Notes: generated by a model from the letters alone, not told the origin. A DNA stretch of 64,000 nt from Euptelea pleiosperma (GCA_035048495.1 CM068547.1:28093913-28157912), one strand, 5' to 3'; positions 46,621 through 58,584 are shown, counted from the first letter of the stretch. Program-made: numbers and translations.

Positions 46621-47559
46621 CGTTCAAAGTTGGGATGATTTATGTTTTTGGAAAGAAGATTTTTCCAGATTTGCTTGTACGCGGAGGGGGTTATTTGGGT
46701 TGTGATTTGGTGATTTAGGGGATATGTAGTTTGGTACTCTTGCCACCAAAAACATAGTATTAAATTTATATTATATGCCATTTTGGGCTTGTGATTAAGC
46801 ATATCATGGCCCAAATCTAATGGGTCTTTCGTGTACTTTTAGAGTCCGTTTTGATACGGGCCAATATGTAAATAATAAGCCCAAGCCCAATTCGGACTTA
46901 AATGGGCCCATTATAGGGCCAAACTTGTTTTTGCCATTCCAGGCTCATTTTAAGGCATTTTTTACTCGCAAAAGCTCATTTTCTTCGTCTTCTCGAGCCC
47001 CACATTTTGGGATTATTATTGGTATAATTTAGATTAATTAAATCAGCATGAATGTCTCTATGTTATTTTCTCTCTTATGTATGAACGTGATTATTTGCTT
47101 ATAATTGTTATGTTTAAATCATGATTGTCAATGATCATTAATTCATATCGACACACATAAGGTGGATTAGTTTGGTAGCTACCAAAGTAGCCCAACTAGA
47201 AGTTTTTTATGTATGTTGATTTGTATAATCGATTCTTAATACAAATACCTATGTATTAGATAAATGATGTTAAAATAACAATTTTTGGTTAGAAAGTCAG
47301 AGATTTACCCAAAGGTAATCGATGACTAAATAATCAGAAGTTGGAATAGAATAATTAATATGCATCTTTAATCCGGACTGGCTTTGAATGTCCAAAGGCA
47401 ACAAGCTTACCGGATTGCGAATGACGTTATCAATTAGTTTTGTTTGGTTATTGGCATACCATGTGATTGAACATTTGTATATTAGGACCTCGGCCCAAAG
47501 GAAGAGGTGGTGATAGTACTACTTGAAAAAATCTGAAATGAATGTTTGTAATTTGATTA

Positions 47560-49587
47560 GTAAGTTTTTGATCCTATTACAATACCTATCTCTACTTCGC
47601 TTTATACACATGCTTCGTCTGTTCCGATCCTTGACGGATCAAACTTTTCGAATTGGAATGAGCAGGTCCAGTTCACCTTAGGTGTTCTGGATCTAGACTT
47701 GGCTCTACAGATCGAAAAGCCTGCAGCACTAACTACTATAAGTACTATAGAAGACAAAACCACAATGAAACAGTAGGAGCGATCGAACAGACTTAGGCTG
47801 TGTTTGTTTTTTACAAATGTGCGCGCATTGGCGCTGTTGTGCGCAACTCAACCAAAAAATGTGTATTTGTTTGCACCAATGTGCGCGACTCACAATGTAC
47901 ACCAGGGCCCTCAATGTGCGCTACTGCGCGTGTTGCAACACTCACCCTCCCCCCTGAGAATCGAAACACGCACGAAATTACGAGTTACAACACGTGCCGT
48001 TGTACCATAAGACATACTTATGGTGTTTCACATTAATATTATTATATTATTATATTATTATATTAATATTATATCATATTAATATAATACATTATTATTA
48101 ATTATATATTATAATAATAATATTATATAATTTATTATAATATTATTATATAATACATTATAATATTAATATTATATAATATTAATATAATACATTATTA
48201 TTAATAATATATTATAATATTATTATATAATACATTATAATATTAATATTATATAATATTAATATTATATAATATTAATATTATATAATATTAATAAAAT
48301 ATATTATTATTAATAATATAATATAATAATATTATATATGAATATCATATAATAATATGATATATTATTATAATTCTATATGTATATTTAGAAACAAAAT
48401 GTTCGAATCGAATCTACCTGGCAGTCCAAAAACGTCAATATATATTTTATGTAATGCGGTGCGATGCACTGAATCGGGAGCAACATGCACCGTCATTTGC
48501 GCAAACAAACACACATAATTTATTTCGCGCACTATTTATTGAGTCCTTCCAAACACCTAACATTCGAAGTCGCGCGCATTGAATGTGCGCGGGTTCCAAA
48601 GCACGCACCTCCTGAAACACGCGTGAAAAAAACAAACGCAGCCTTATTTTGATATTTATGCGCATGACTGTGGCGAATAATATCAAATCGTCACTTTCAA
48701 AAATTGACAATGCATTAACCTACCTGAAAAATATGGGAGAGCGTTTTAAAGCCGCTGATAAATCATTGCCAGGGACATTTATGTCCCAACTGACTACTAT
48801 AAAATATGACGGGGCAAGGGGTATGCAACAGCATATCCTAGAAATGACTAATATCGCTGCAAGACTAAAATCATTAGGAATGAAAGTTGATGAATTCTTT
48901 ATGGTGCAGTTCATTTTGAACTCACTCACTCCTCAATATGAGGCATTCCAAATCTCGTATAATACGAATAAAGATACATGGAATGTCAATGAGCTGACAA
49001 GTATGGTCATACAAGAAGAGGCCAGATTCAAGCAAAGAGGGGTTCATTCCATTCATTTCATTTCTCATGGAGTTGTTAAGAGTAGAAGAAGAAAGCCTGG
49101 AAAAGGCAAAGGACGAGCACCACAAAAAAACCTTGGGCCTGCTCATGTACCTCAGGCTCATAAGAAGGTTGGCGACGAATTGATGTGTTTCTTCTGTAGA
49201 AATAAAGGACATCTTCAGAAAGAATGTCCGAAGCGCAAGACATGGTTCGAAAAGAAGGGTAAGCATTTTGCTTTAGTATGTTTCGAATCATATCTTGCTG
49301 AAGTACCTTCATATACATGGTGGATTGACTTGGGTGCTACTGTTCATGTTTCCAATTTGATGCGGGGATACCTTACAACCCAAAGCCCAAAACCAACTGA
49401 GAGATACATCCTAATGGGGAACCGCGTGAAAGCTGAAGTTATAGTTGTGAGGACTTTCCGACTTCATTTAGATAGTGGTTTCCATTTAGATTTACCCAAT
49501 ACAATTTTTGTTTCCTCTATTTCAAGAAACTTAATTTCCTTACCTAAACTTGATATTGATGGTTATACCTTTTTCTTTTGGGCATGA
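47560..49587 (+). pseudogene. Copia gag-protease, interrupted and inactive
   Basis: The 5' part (about 47630-47795) has the Copia gag opening pattern (G-S-N-F-x-N-W). It carries an in-frame TAG at 47774-47776, and is then broken by the MITE at 47796-48643. The frame resumes at 48647 and stays open to 49587, covering the gag core, a CCHC zinc knuckle (C-x2-C-x4-H-x4-C, 49186-49227) and the start of the aspartic protease. The protease motif reads D-L-G (49327-49335) where D-S-G or D-T-G is needed, so it would be inactive. Confidence 0.85.
47796..48643. mobile_element. Harbinger-like MITE inside Copia gag, 848 bp
   Basis: Ends GGCTGTGTTTGTTTTTT and AAAAAACAAACGCAGCC are inverted repeats, bordered by TTA on both sides (47793-47795 and 48644-48646). 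The outer parts are full of 'gtgcgcg' words; the centre (about 48025-48390) is an AT-only palindromic run of TAATATTA-like words. Excising it with one TTA restores the gag frame, which confirms the borders. Confidence 0.88.
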
Positions 49588-49828
49588 ATCTTTCAGCCTA
49601 TTTGGACATCTATACAAGTTCTCATTGGAGTGTGCATACCAGAAGATTAGAGAGAGAAGAACCGAGTCTTCCCTCCTCCACATTCGTTCGTTGTCTTCAA
49701 CGATTCAAACGCCAAGCAAAGTTGTTGCATCAATGGAGAAAGGTACACCGTTCTTTATTTCTTTTCATAGTTTAAGGACCTCAAAAAATGTGTTTATCAA
49801 GATCGTGAGAATGGTTTGATGTTCTAAT

Positions 49829-50173
49829 CTATGTTTTAAAACTCGGAACTCGGACTTGACTCGGAAGTCTATTCGGCCGAGTCACCTCAAAGACTCGAGA
49901 GTCGACTCGGCGAGTCATTAAATTAATTATTAAATATTTAAATATATAAAAATTAATATTTATTAAAAAAAATTGAAAATTTATAAAATATAGTAAAAAA
50001 ATTTAGAAATTAAAAAAATATTTAATTTTGAGTCGACTCGGCCTTTAAATGGTTGACTCGGTAAAGACTCGGCCGAGTTTCCGAGTCAACTCGGAGAGGC
50101 ATGCAAATCCGAGTTTGTATACCAAGTCCACTCGAAATACGATCGAGTCGACTCAGTGAGTTTTAAAACATAG
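49829..50173. mobile_element. TIR element in the Copia 3' LTR, 345 bp, 8-bp duplication
   Basis: Starts CTATGTTTTAAAACTCGG and ends GAGTTTTAAAACATAG, inverted repeats, with GTTCTAAT on each side (49821-49828, 50174-50181). The 5' LTR of the same Copia has the uninterrupted site. The interior is rich in 'gactcggccgagtc' palindromes. An 8-bp duplication suggests hAT. Confidence 0.82.
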
Positions 50174-50285
50174 GTTCTAATAAGAGTGCATCAACAAGAT
50201 GTAGAAGTGCTAATAAAAACGCGTTTTGACGCTTTGAATTTAACAACTTGTTTTTCATTTTAACGGTCGTTAAAATCGATTATAC

Positions 50286-51373
50286 TATTCCGGATGGGTT
50301 TTTTGTTCGTGAGTTCAATCGATTGTACTATAGGAATGTTCTGTCCCATAAAGTCCAATCGATTGGACTTCCCCTTAGTCCATTTTAGATTCTTTGCAAC
50401 TGTCTTGACTTGGGTTTGTCCTGTGACAAGTTTCAACTATTATATTTTATCTTTAAGATTCTATTCCTGTCGTCACTAAGTCATTTACCGTCCTAAGTGA
50501 GCGAACACGATATTCAACTGACAAATAGTAGTTACTTAAATGACTCAAGTTGTCAACCGTCTGATTATTGCAATCTTTGTCTTTTAGTCTTCACGTAATC
50601 GGAGAAGTATACGTACCACGACATCCTCAACACCACACTAGTACTCGTAGGAACGGTTACAATAATGTTTTATGTCAAACAAAATATTTGCCAAAACAAA
50701 AATATGAAAACATTCTTTACAAAAATCAACCCATGAAAATGACTCCAATCCAATGCTTACAAATCACTAATTAGACTTATTTTTAGTATGCATGTCCACA
50801 AAGGGATGGGCCAAACTTCTATACGGTTAGTGGTATCTAAGAGTGTGCCATGTGACTCATATGGTGTTCCATCGTCAACGTATCTACGAGTGTGCCACGT
50901 GGCTCATACAGTGGTCCATGTAGAACTTAGCCATCAAGAAAATCTAAATCGTTTATAGTATAATTGCAGCATATCGTTAAATGAAAGTACAACCTGCATT
51001 AATGGCGGGTCAGGTGGTTACGAAAGGCAGTAAGTACTTGGGTAATTATAAAAATGTGAGGCCAGTTCGGTCACAAGGCCAAAAGTTAAATAGCCCGTTT
51101 AGAGTCAAAGACGAAGGCGATAGTTAAAGGGGGAGACGCAACAAACTTGTTTAGAGTCAAAGATAGAGGCGACAGTTTAAAGGGAAGACGCAACAAATTG
51201 ATAGTATTGAGAGTACTGCAAATATCAACGATTTTATAGGGGGTACTACAAATTCTTCCATATATTTTTGAAAATGTGTTTTTTCTTCAAAAGCGATTTA
51301 AATCATCATTAATGCAAAAAATGTCTTCATGTTCTTTTAGTGGGCCCCATCACTATAATTGATGGGAGTGATC
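50286..51373. other. intergenic DNA with a partial FB element
   Basis: A one-armed FB member lies at about 50722-50915 ('aaaatcaacccatgaaaatgactccaatcc', 'gggatgggccaaacttctatacgg', 'gagtgtgccacgtggctcata'). At 51060-51200 the phrase 'agagtcaaagacgaaggcgatagtt...gggagacgcaacaaa' occurs twice, about 62 bp apart. No gene. Confidence 0.45.
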
Positions 51374-51813
51374 ATGGTTTTTAAAAACAGCCGTTTAAAC
51401 GGTTTTAACGGCCATTTGAACGGTAACGCCCCAAGCCCGTTTCCGTTAAAACCGTTTAAACACGTTTTATCGGTTTTGAAAAAAACGGCCATTTTTTTGT
51501 TTTAATGGCCATTAAAATCGTTTAAACAGCTGTTTAATTTTAAAAAAATTTGTGAAAAAACGGCCGTTAAACCCATTAAAATCCGTTTAAATTCCGTTAA
51601 AATCAGTTAAATTCCGTTTTCTTTTTTTTTTTAATTTTCAAATATCAAAATTTGAATTTCAGAGCCACTTTTTCCGTTAAAATCATTAAAACGTTAAAAT
51701 CCATTTAATTCCGTTAAATTTTATTTTTTCCATTTTTGCCCCTGACCGTTTCAATCCGTTTAAACGGTAATGCCCCCAATCCGTTTAACCGTTAAAACGG
51801 CCTCCCTTAAACA
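51374..51813. mobile_element. CGTTTAAACGG-family foldback element
   Basis: Left 'ggtttttaaaaacagccgtttaaacggttttaacgg' (in blocks) and right 'ccgtttaaccgttaaaacgg...cccttaaaca' are inverse. The middle is filled with 'ccgttaaaa' and 'cgtttaaa' variants. The Helitron at 51814 adjoins its right end. Confidence 0.6.
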
Positions 51814-54423
51814 CTAGTAATAAAAAACCCGTGCTTAGCACGGGCTAGATAAAAAATAAATTATTATATTAAAAAATAAGTTTTTAGAATGTGTAGAAAT
51901 TCAATTTTCATCGTAACCAAATTCAATAGGCAAACAAAATAAAAAAATTAAACAACTATTAATAATCAAAAGATGTATCCAGTATATCTAGCATTCTAAC
52001 TTGTTAGTATAAATCAAGAATATAATGCATCTTATATCTCAACGAACATGGTAGATTACGGAGCACACGCCTCAACCCATTTCCCGGGTGAGAAGAAGCA
52101 AAGGTTTTCCTTGGAAAAAATTAAAGGGTAAAATATGGTGAAGGTAAGTTGCTAACTTATAGTATTCTAACTTATTTGTAAATTGGGATTCTAATGTGTA
52201 CAGAGAGGCCCATCAAATTAGTAAACCTTGGTAAACTTCTTTTAAGAATCCCATCAAATTAAGAGAGGAAGTTGCTAATGTAATATAATTCTAACTTGGA
52301 AAATCTTTGTTATAAATTTAGAATCCCAACAAATTAAGAATACTTATTATGTAGTAAATTTTTATATATATAGGGAAAATAGTGGTGAGAAATAAGTGAG
52401 GAAAAAACCTTTACCGAGAAAATTGATGACTTGGAATTGGGAGGGAGAAAAAAAATTGTGCTATGTGGAGGAGAGTGATCCTCAATCTGTATACCGTTCA
52501 AACGTTGAGTCACCTCTGGGATCAGCCATTTGGACCCATTTTCTGCTCATTCTAGTGCACCTGATCATTCACTATTTCAACGAAAAAATTAAAATAGAAT
52601 AAGTTTCTTAAAAGCTAAAAGCCTAAAACCAATGAGATGATGACATGATACCGTACGTTATTGTGCACGCTCCAAACCAACTTATTGCCTGCATGCTGCA
52701 TCCACAATCAAACAGATGGTGGAGAAGTATATATGGTCAGATACAGGACCAATAACTCTAGGTCATGCTTGGTTCGTTGCACTGGGATGCATTTTGCACT
52801 CCAGTGCAAATGCGGTGAATTGCATTAATTGCAGTCACTTACCACCATTTTTAGGCTGCACGTGCTTGTATCCGTTTTCTTAAAGAGTTTGTAAGGGCTT
52901 GGCAACCACTTGCATTGCACAAAGCCTGTTTGCAAGTACTGTTTACATTGCATCCTATTTGCATTGAACCAAGCCAGGGCCTAGTGCAGACTCATGTGCA
53001 GTGTCAATTTTGAATGAATGAGTTAAAACTGTTTGAACCAAGCTAACCTTAGATATGTTGCAGAAAAACAGGTCACGTGATAGCCTAAAAGTTTGGCTAG
53101 CTGGATGTTTCGAATTAGGAAAATGATGTTATCATTTTCAAGAAAACGTCGTCCCTGTGATCAGAATGTTGGATTGCCTTCTAGAGTCGTTTAGTGTAAA
53201 GCTCGATGATCATAAAAAAACTTCACGTGAGCCCAAAGGCCCCAAACATATATGTTCAGTAAATAACAGGAACTATCGAGTAAAATAAAGCGAAGTAAGG
53301 AATTTTATAGTAGAACTAACGTTTACAGAGAACTTGAGTCTGCACTGTGGATCAAAAAATTTCAGTGTGATCGTCTCAGTTCATATTTAGAATCAACAAT
53401 AAAAAGCTAAGGATCATGATACATGAATCCTAGATCTCTATATAGTTCAACTTGAAATCTTTAAACCTAACTCATAAAGTAAAGAAAAACATGTCATGGG
53501 GTTTTCGTCTTCACGTATCAAATCCCTTCTTTGTAACTTGACAACAAAAGAAGATAGAACTATAGAAGCAAGTCAATCTTGATTTTCTGTTCTAGATCCC
53601 TTCTTTGAATCCGGATTTTCTTTACTTTCACCGCGTACATCTCCCACCCAAATCTTCTACCACGGTAATCGAACACTTCATCTCCTCTATGGATACTAAC
53701 TATTCGGCTAATGACCTTTACATCTTGAATAAATCAATGTCAATCTTACAAAGCTTCCTTTGCCATATGCAACCCAACAACAAAGGCGAGAGGGGCGAGC
53801 ATACTCATCACAGAGATAGGGGCGACGGGTATGAACATGACATAATTCGAAGGCTCTATTTTTTTCTACAGAAATCGGACCCGAATGAGATCTTCCATTC
53901 ATTCTGTTCTCATCATAGGAAAAAGAACCACCTTTATTTATATCCAACCCGTTGGAGAAGACTCAGAGACGTCAGTTATGGGAGACATTTAGAACGAAAA
54001 TATATAAAAAAAAAAATTGAGGAGGAGACGTTTAGGAATTAAGAAGAGCGTTAAGGATAAGGCAAATCGATTTGGTAATGTGTAATCTATAAATGCAATG
54101 ATATTGATCGAAGCCGTCGGCTCTGAGAAGGAGTAACACGTGGCTTGAATCCAATAAAATGAGGAGCTCCTAATTTTAGGTGAGTGTGGAGACAATCATG
54201 ACATTAATTGATGAGAGTTAATGTAATGGGTTTAGGAATTAGATTGTTGGAGAGAAGGGAAGAGGGAGAGATGCGTTGGGAGTGGAAGAGACATAGAAGG
54301 AGAGAAAGTTGGAATGCGGGAAGGCACCAAAGGAGACGTTTTATGCAAAGGGTGTTTTTGAAAAAAACAACGAAAAAAAGATGGAGAGTGCGCCACCTCA
54401 GCAGTGCCGAGCTTTAGTATAGA
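51814..54423 (-). mobile_element. non-autonomous Helitron, 2610 bp
   Basis: On the minus strand the 5' end is TCTATACTAAAGCTCGGC at 54423, preceded by A. The 3' end is a hairpin (51828-51844, CCCGTGC-TAA-GCACGGG), ten bases, then CTAG ending at 51814, followed by T. TC start, hairpin, CTAG end and insertion between A and T are all Helitron hallmarks. No Rep/helicase frame is visible. An open frame of 145 codons at 53605-54042 (+) has no recognised family and may be captured host DNA. Confidence 0.85.
52760..53055. mobile_element. small MITE-like palindrome nested in the Helitron
   Basis: Left 'catgcttggttcgttgcactgggatgcatt' (in blocks) and right 'acattgcatcctatttgcattgaaccaagcc' are inverse; a further 'gtttgaaccaagctaac' lies at about 53030-53047. 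I could not fix the exact end or the duplication. Confidence 0.45.
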
Positions 54424-54988
54424 TAATAGATTGGGAGTGATAAATGGGGAGGGGTGGTAGGGTTTCTTTGTTTATCATTTTTATTGAGCTAGCAAAATTT
54501 AGCAAAGTCCTTTTACTTAAAAAACGGATTTCAGCTATTTTTTATAAAAAGACTTTTCGGATTAAAAAATATAGTTTCATGGACTAAATACTTTTTTAAA
54601 AAATGGTCATCCCAACAATCTCTTATTTTGAAATCCTTTTGTGAGAATAAAAGATTTTTTCAGGTTTAAAAATGGTGATCCAAACAGGCCCCAATCCTTT
54701 TTACAATCAGTTTAAGGTTACTACATGGCATGCAACAAAACATTGGATATCTGAATTCTGAACTCTCTAAACCTAGCAAAATCAATTAGTTCTATCGAAT
54801 AGTCAGGCATGGTAGTGTTACCATCATCCCCATTGGTCATTGTCCCTATTGTCGTTGATAGGTCTAGACCGTTGATTGTCTTCAGATTAACATCAAACTT
54901 ATTTCAAAGACCAGCCAACTCTCTTGACCTAGGGATGACGATATTATTTAAATTGGGTAAAGAACCAATAAAAAAAGGGTCGGGATCG
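54424..54988. other. intergenic spacer
   Basis: Nothing I can support as a gene or repeat. Flank of the Helitron on its 5' side. Confidence 0.4.
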
Positions 54989-55166
54989 GGGGGATGATCT
55001 CTATGGTGAGGAGATCATCCTCACAAAAATTATAATCAGTCTGATATTTGTAGACTGGTTTAGAAGTTGAAGAATTATAGACCGTGTAACTTGAAAACCA
55101 CATTTGATGGGGTTAGAAATTTCAGAATGGGTTGATTTTTTGTTGGGGTGATCTATATGGTGAGGA

Positions 55167-55377
55167 GATCATCCTCACCAAAAATCAGCCATTGATTCAT
55201 CTTCTATGTGGGTCCGCCAAAATGGTTGTCCCCCGATCCCACCCCTTAAAAAAATGTGCCCAGAACACTTGATCATCCTCACCAAAAATCAGCCATTGAT
55301 TCATCTTCTATGTGGGTCCGCCAAAATGGTAGTCCCCCGATCCCACCCCTTAAAAAAAAATGTGCCCAGAACACTTG
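55167..55377. repeat. 104-bp tandem duplication
   Basis: 'gatcatcctcaccaaaaatc' begins at 55167 and 55271; the units share 'catcttctatgtgggtccgc', 'cccccgatcccacccctt' and 'gtgcccagaacacttg'. Units are nearly identical apart from A-run length and one base. A related 'ggtgaggagatcatcctcac' phrase lies upstream at about 55003-55023. Confidence 0.85.
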
Positions 55378-55821
55378 GTCCTTTTTGGCATGGCCCACCC
55401 TTTTAAGAGAGAGAGAGAGAGAGAGTGAAAAGTGAGCTGAGAGTGGGTACAAAACAATTTCCAAAGGAAATGAAACAAAATGAACTAAAGGCTGGTCTCT
55501 CTCTCTCTCAAACCCTAAATGTTCTAAGTGGAAACAACCAGCTCATTGACTTGAAACCATTTTGATATAACCATCAATGCATAGAGCACAGAAATTTGAT
55601 GTGACCAATAGCAACAAGAACAAACAGAGAAATCTGGAAGCGTAAGCTTGGGTTACTAAGTCAAACAAAATCCTTTTGGTAGCAAGTTTACAAGGATACA
55701 AGATAACAAACATGTACTAATAGTTTATTCATCACCCCTGGTTTATGAAAATTGGGACTTGTTCTGGCTGAATTGTAATTCAGATTGAAGAATATAACTT
55801 CTAAAAACTCTAAAGAAAAAC

Positions 55822-58156
55822 TCAATTCTCACCCTGCTCGAACTCGTAAGGAACGATCTCCTCTGTAACATCCAAAATCTCTTCAACCTCAACTTCTTTG
55901 GCCTCGTATTCCTCCTCTTCATCACTCGCTCCTCCATCCCTCAACAACTGCCTATAATTCTTTTCCTCCTCGTGCAATTGCTTCCACTTCTTGACCCAAG
56001 ACTCCCAATCCTCTTGCAATTGCTTCCGTTTCTCGCGGTCCTGCTCACTCAAGAGCATTGACACATCCTGATCCTCTAGTTCATACTTTTTAGTGTACTT
56101 CTTCAGGTTCTTCGCAATCTCTTCTTCTTTTTCTGCACTCAAGAAGGATGGTGGCCTTGGACGCCACAAAAACTGTATGATCGCAAGAAACAGAAGGTTG
56201 TTATTAGTCCAAATGTCAAACCATTTTTTAACTAGTGCCTACTGTTCCCATAGATCTCAGGGACACACACACAGCATGATCCCTTGAGATCTTCACCAAA
56301 AATTGACACAACCTGATGATCATAAACCATCCAGTCTAAAGCATTCTCTAGGGTGCCAAAAGAGTATAGCTGACCACATAGAAACATAACTAGGATACTC
56401 GATCATATAGTTATGGGATATGATAGCCAACCTATAGGTCATGTTAATTATTTTACCTGATAGAAATGATCCCTTGGTATCCGATATAGTAGCTTCCCAT
56501 TGAATGACCAGATGTTGAACCCGTTTTCCATCTCATGAACTGACGTAACAGAAGTTGCAGCATATCTAAAGATGCAAAAAAAAATGTAAGTGTTCTAGTT
56601 GTAAAAAACTCAAGATTGAAGGAAAAATCAAACTAATTTTTTTTATCAAAATCATTAAAAATACAAGAAGGTTTAATTAATATAGGTGATATTTGTGATA
56701 GAGCTACTGACAAATGGTTATAATGTTACCTTCCAGTAGGATCCCATTCGATGTCTGTTGCCATGAAATGCTCACCAGTTGCCATGGTCTCAAGCTCATC
56801 CACATTGTAGAATTCCAACTGTCCATTGAAACCCTTCAGCCCTGCTATAATAATGAAACGGCCAGCAGGGGACCAGTAGAGAGCATTAGCCTGCTTGCCC
56901 TTGAGAGTTGTGAGCTTTGAGACGCGGCCTGTGTTGTGAGCACTCCGCATTGAGTAGAAGCTAATATCAGGCCTTGGGCTATCCCCGTGGATGACCGCGA
57001 ACCTGTGGCCTTTCGGCTCCCAAGCAAAGGCAACAATCTTATCATTCTTGTTTTCTAGTTCCAGAACCTCTATGGGGATGTCCCGTTCTTTTATGCGGAA
57101 GAGCTCGAAACCAGTGTACGTGCTTTTCTTTGTTTTCGTGTACCGGTCAACCTTAACAGCAAGGTAGTCCCCATTACTTTGCCAGTACATCTGGCAGTCA
57201 CTTACACTGAAGAGATTCTTCTGCCTCAGCTCCTCTTTGCCAGGGATTTGAACGAGGCTCACCTATGAAAATAGATGGCATAATTGACACAACCAATAAA
57301 TATCAACATTTTAACAGAACTTTTCACACTAAAGTCTTCTTATTACTCACCCTGGCAGGTTGGTTCCCACCACCTAGCTCTGGAACGAATAGTGCAAGTA
57401 TGGGGTCAGTAGGCGACCAACAGAAGTCTATCACATTTTCAACCTTCAAAGACTTTTTGTCAATAAGAGTGAAGGTCTCTGTTTCGTAGACAGATATCAC
57501 GTTCTTCCCAATCCTAGCAAAATACTTGTCCTCTTTTCCACCACCCCATCTGGAAAAAATAAAATCATCCATGAGTCAATAATAAGCCTACAGCAGTGGT
57601 ATGCATAAACAAGTGGACATACATATATAGCATATACGACGAAATCACCTAAAAACAGGCCATGACACTCCAGAAACGCCTCCAGTACCACCAATAGCAA
57701 ACTCATCTGCACTTCCCTTGAAATCTCTCATAATCTTGCCACTCCTCACGTCAAAAACATTCAGCACGACTCTCTAAATTACAAGAATGTATACGCGTGA
57801 GAGATGGCTCTTAATGTCAATAAAAAATAAAGGTTATATATGCAGAGGAATAAGACTGCTCACATGCGTGTCACGAGGATTGCTTGGTTCATGACTGCTA
57901 TATGTGATCATATATTTCTCCCCAGGAGAGAAATCAATGAGCTTAACCTGTATTCAATGCCATTGAAGCCATGGTATAAGCAAATGAAACAAGAAGTTAA
58001 ATGGAAAAGGCGAGAACAGAATATAACCTGCGGATGAGCATAACGCATTAGGCGGTTGAAGGTAGCAGCACCTCCCCAAACAGCAGCACCCTGCCTGTGA
58101 ACTGTAGCCAAGTAAGTTCCCAGCGGGGACCACTGCACAAAACTCTCTGTCCAAAA
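55822..58156 (-). CDS. TIF3B: eIF3 subunit B paralogue (copy 2), exons 5-11; N-terminal exons beyond the window
   Basis: Seven exons on the minus strand: 58156-58028, 57947-57864, 57773-57649, 57549-57351, 57262-56730, 56565-56457, 56172-55822. Each is exactly as long as its partner in copy 1, phases agree and no stop or frameshift occurs, giving 509 residues that match residues 213-721 of copy 1. By eye there are about 23 amino-acid differences, eight of them in the last 116 residues. The intron upstream of exon 5 matches intron 4 of copy 1 up to the window edge; by that alignment exon 4 should begin about 80-100 bp past base 64000. This looks like a working paralogue cut by the window, not a truncated gene. 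Confidence 0.88.
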
Positions 58157-58584
58157 CTGCCAAACAAAGGTCAGATTGGTAAGTCTTTATAGCTCTTTAA
58201 AAATGGAAGAAAGGTAACCAATTTAACATGTATATCACGAGGAAAGAACCAAACTTGGTCAAAATCAGAAAATAGAAGAAAGAAATAAAATGATGGACAA
58301 ACCATTAAACAAATAAACCTATGTAACAAGGACATGGCACTTTTGGGGGTTTTTGCCGTGTTGGATGTGTCAACACATGGCCATGTGTTGACACATCTTG
58401 ACACGTATGGCAGTGTTACCATTTATTTTATTAGTTTATATTCATGATTTCCAAAAGAAGGTTGATATGTTCCATCCTCCGTACAATACTTTGTTAAGTT
58501 ATTAAACACAGCTATAGTGATTTGAAAGTCTTCATCTACTTCGGGAAAGGCTCCGTGTCAGACACCTCAACACATCAGTGCCCT

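Larger units (their letters stand above)
45705..50215 (+). mobile_element. deleted Ty1/Copia retrotransposon with nested insertions
   Basis: The 5' LTR is 45705-46217 (513 bp; ends TGTTAGCA and TGCTAACA; TATA-like 'tctataaaagg' near 45932). A primer-binding site TGTTATCAGAGCCA follows at 46220-46233 (one mismatch to initiator-Met tRNA). A leader and a gag-protease part follow. The 3' LTR survives from about 49606 to 50215, without its first 250 bp or so. AAAAC borders both sides (45700-45704 and 50216-50220). Integrase, reverse transcriptase and RNase H are deleted: the frame passes from protease directly to the LTR. It hosts a MITE at 47796-48643 and a TIR element at 49829-50173. Confidence 0.87.
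45631..50285. mobile_element. CGTTTAAACGG-family foldback element split by Copia
   Basis: The left part (45631-45704) reads 'ggttttaaaaatgaccgtttaaacggttttaacgg', and the right part (50216-50285) 'gcgttttgacg...cattttaacggtcgttaaaatcg'. The family is the same as at 51374-51813. The Copia retrotransposon at 45705-50215 lies between them. Confidence 0.5.
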
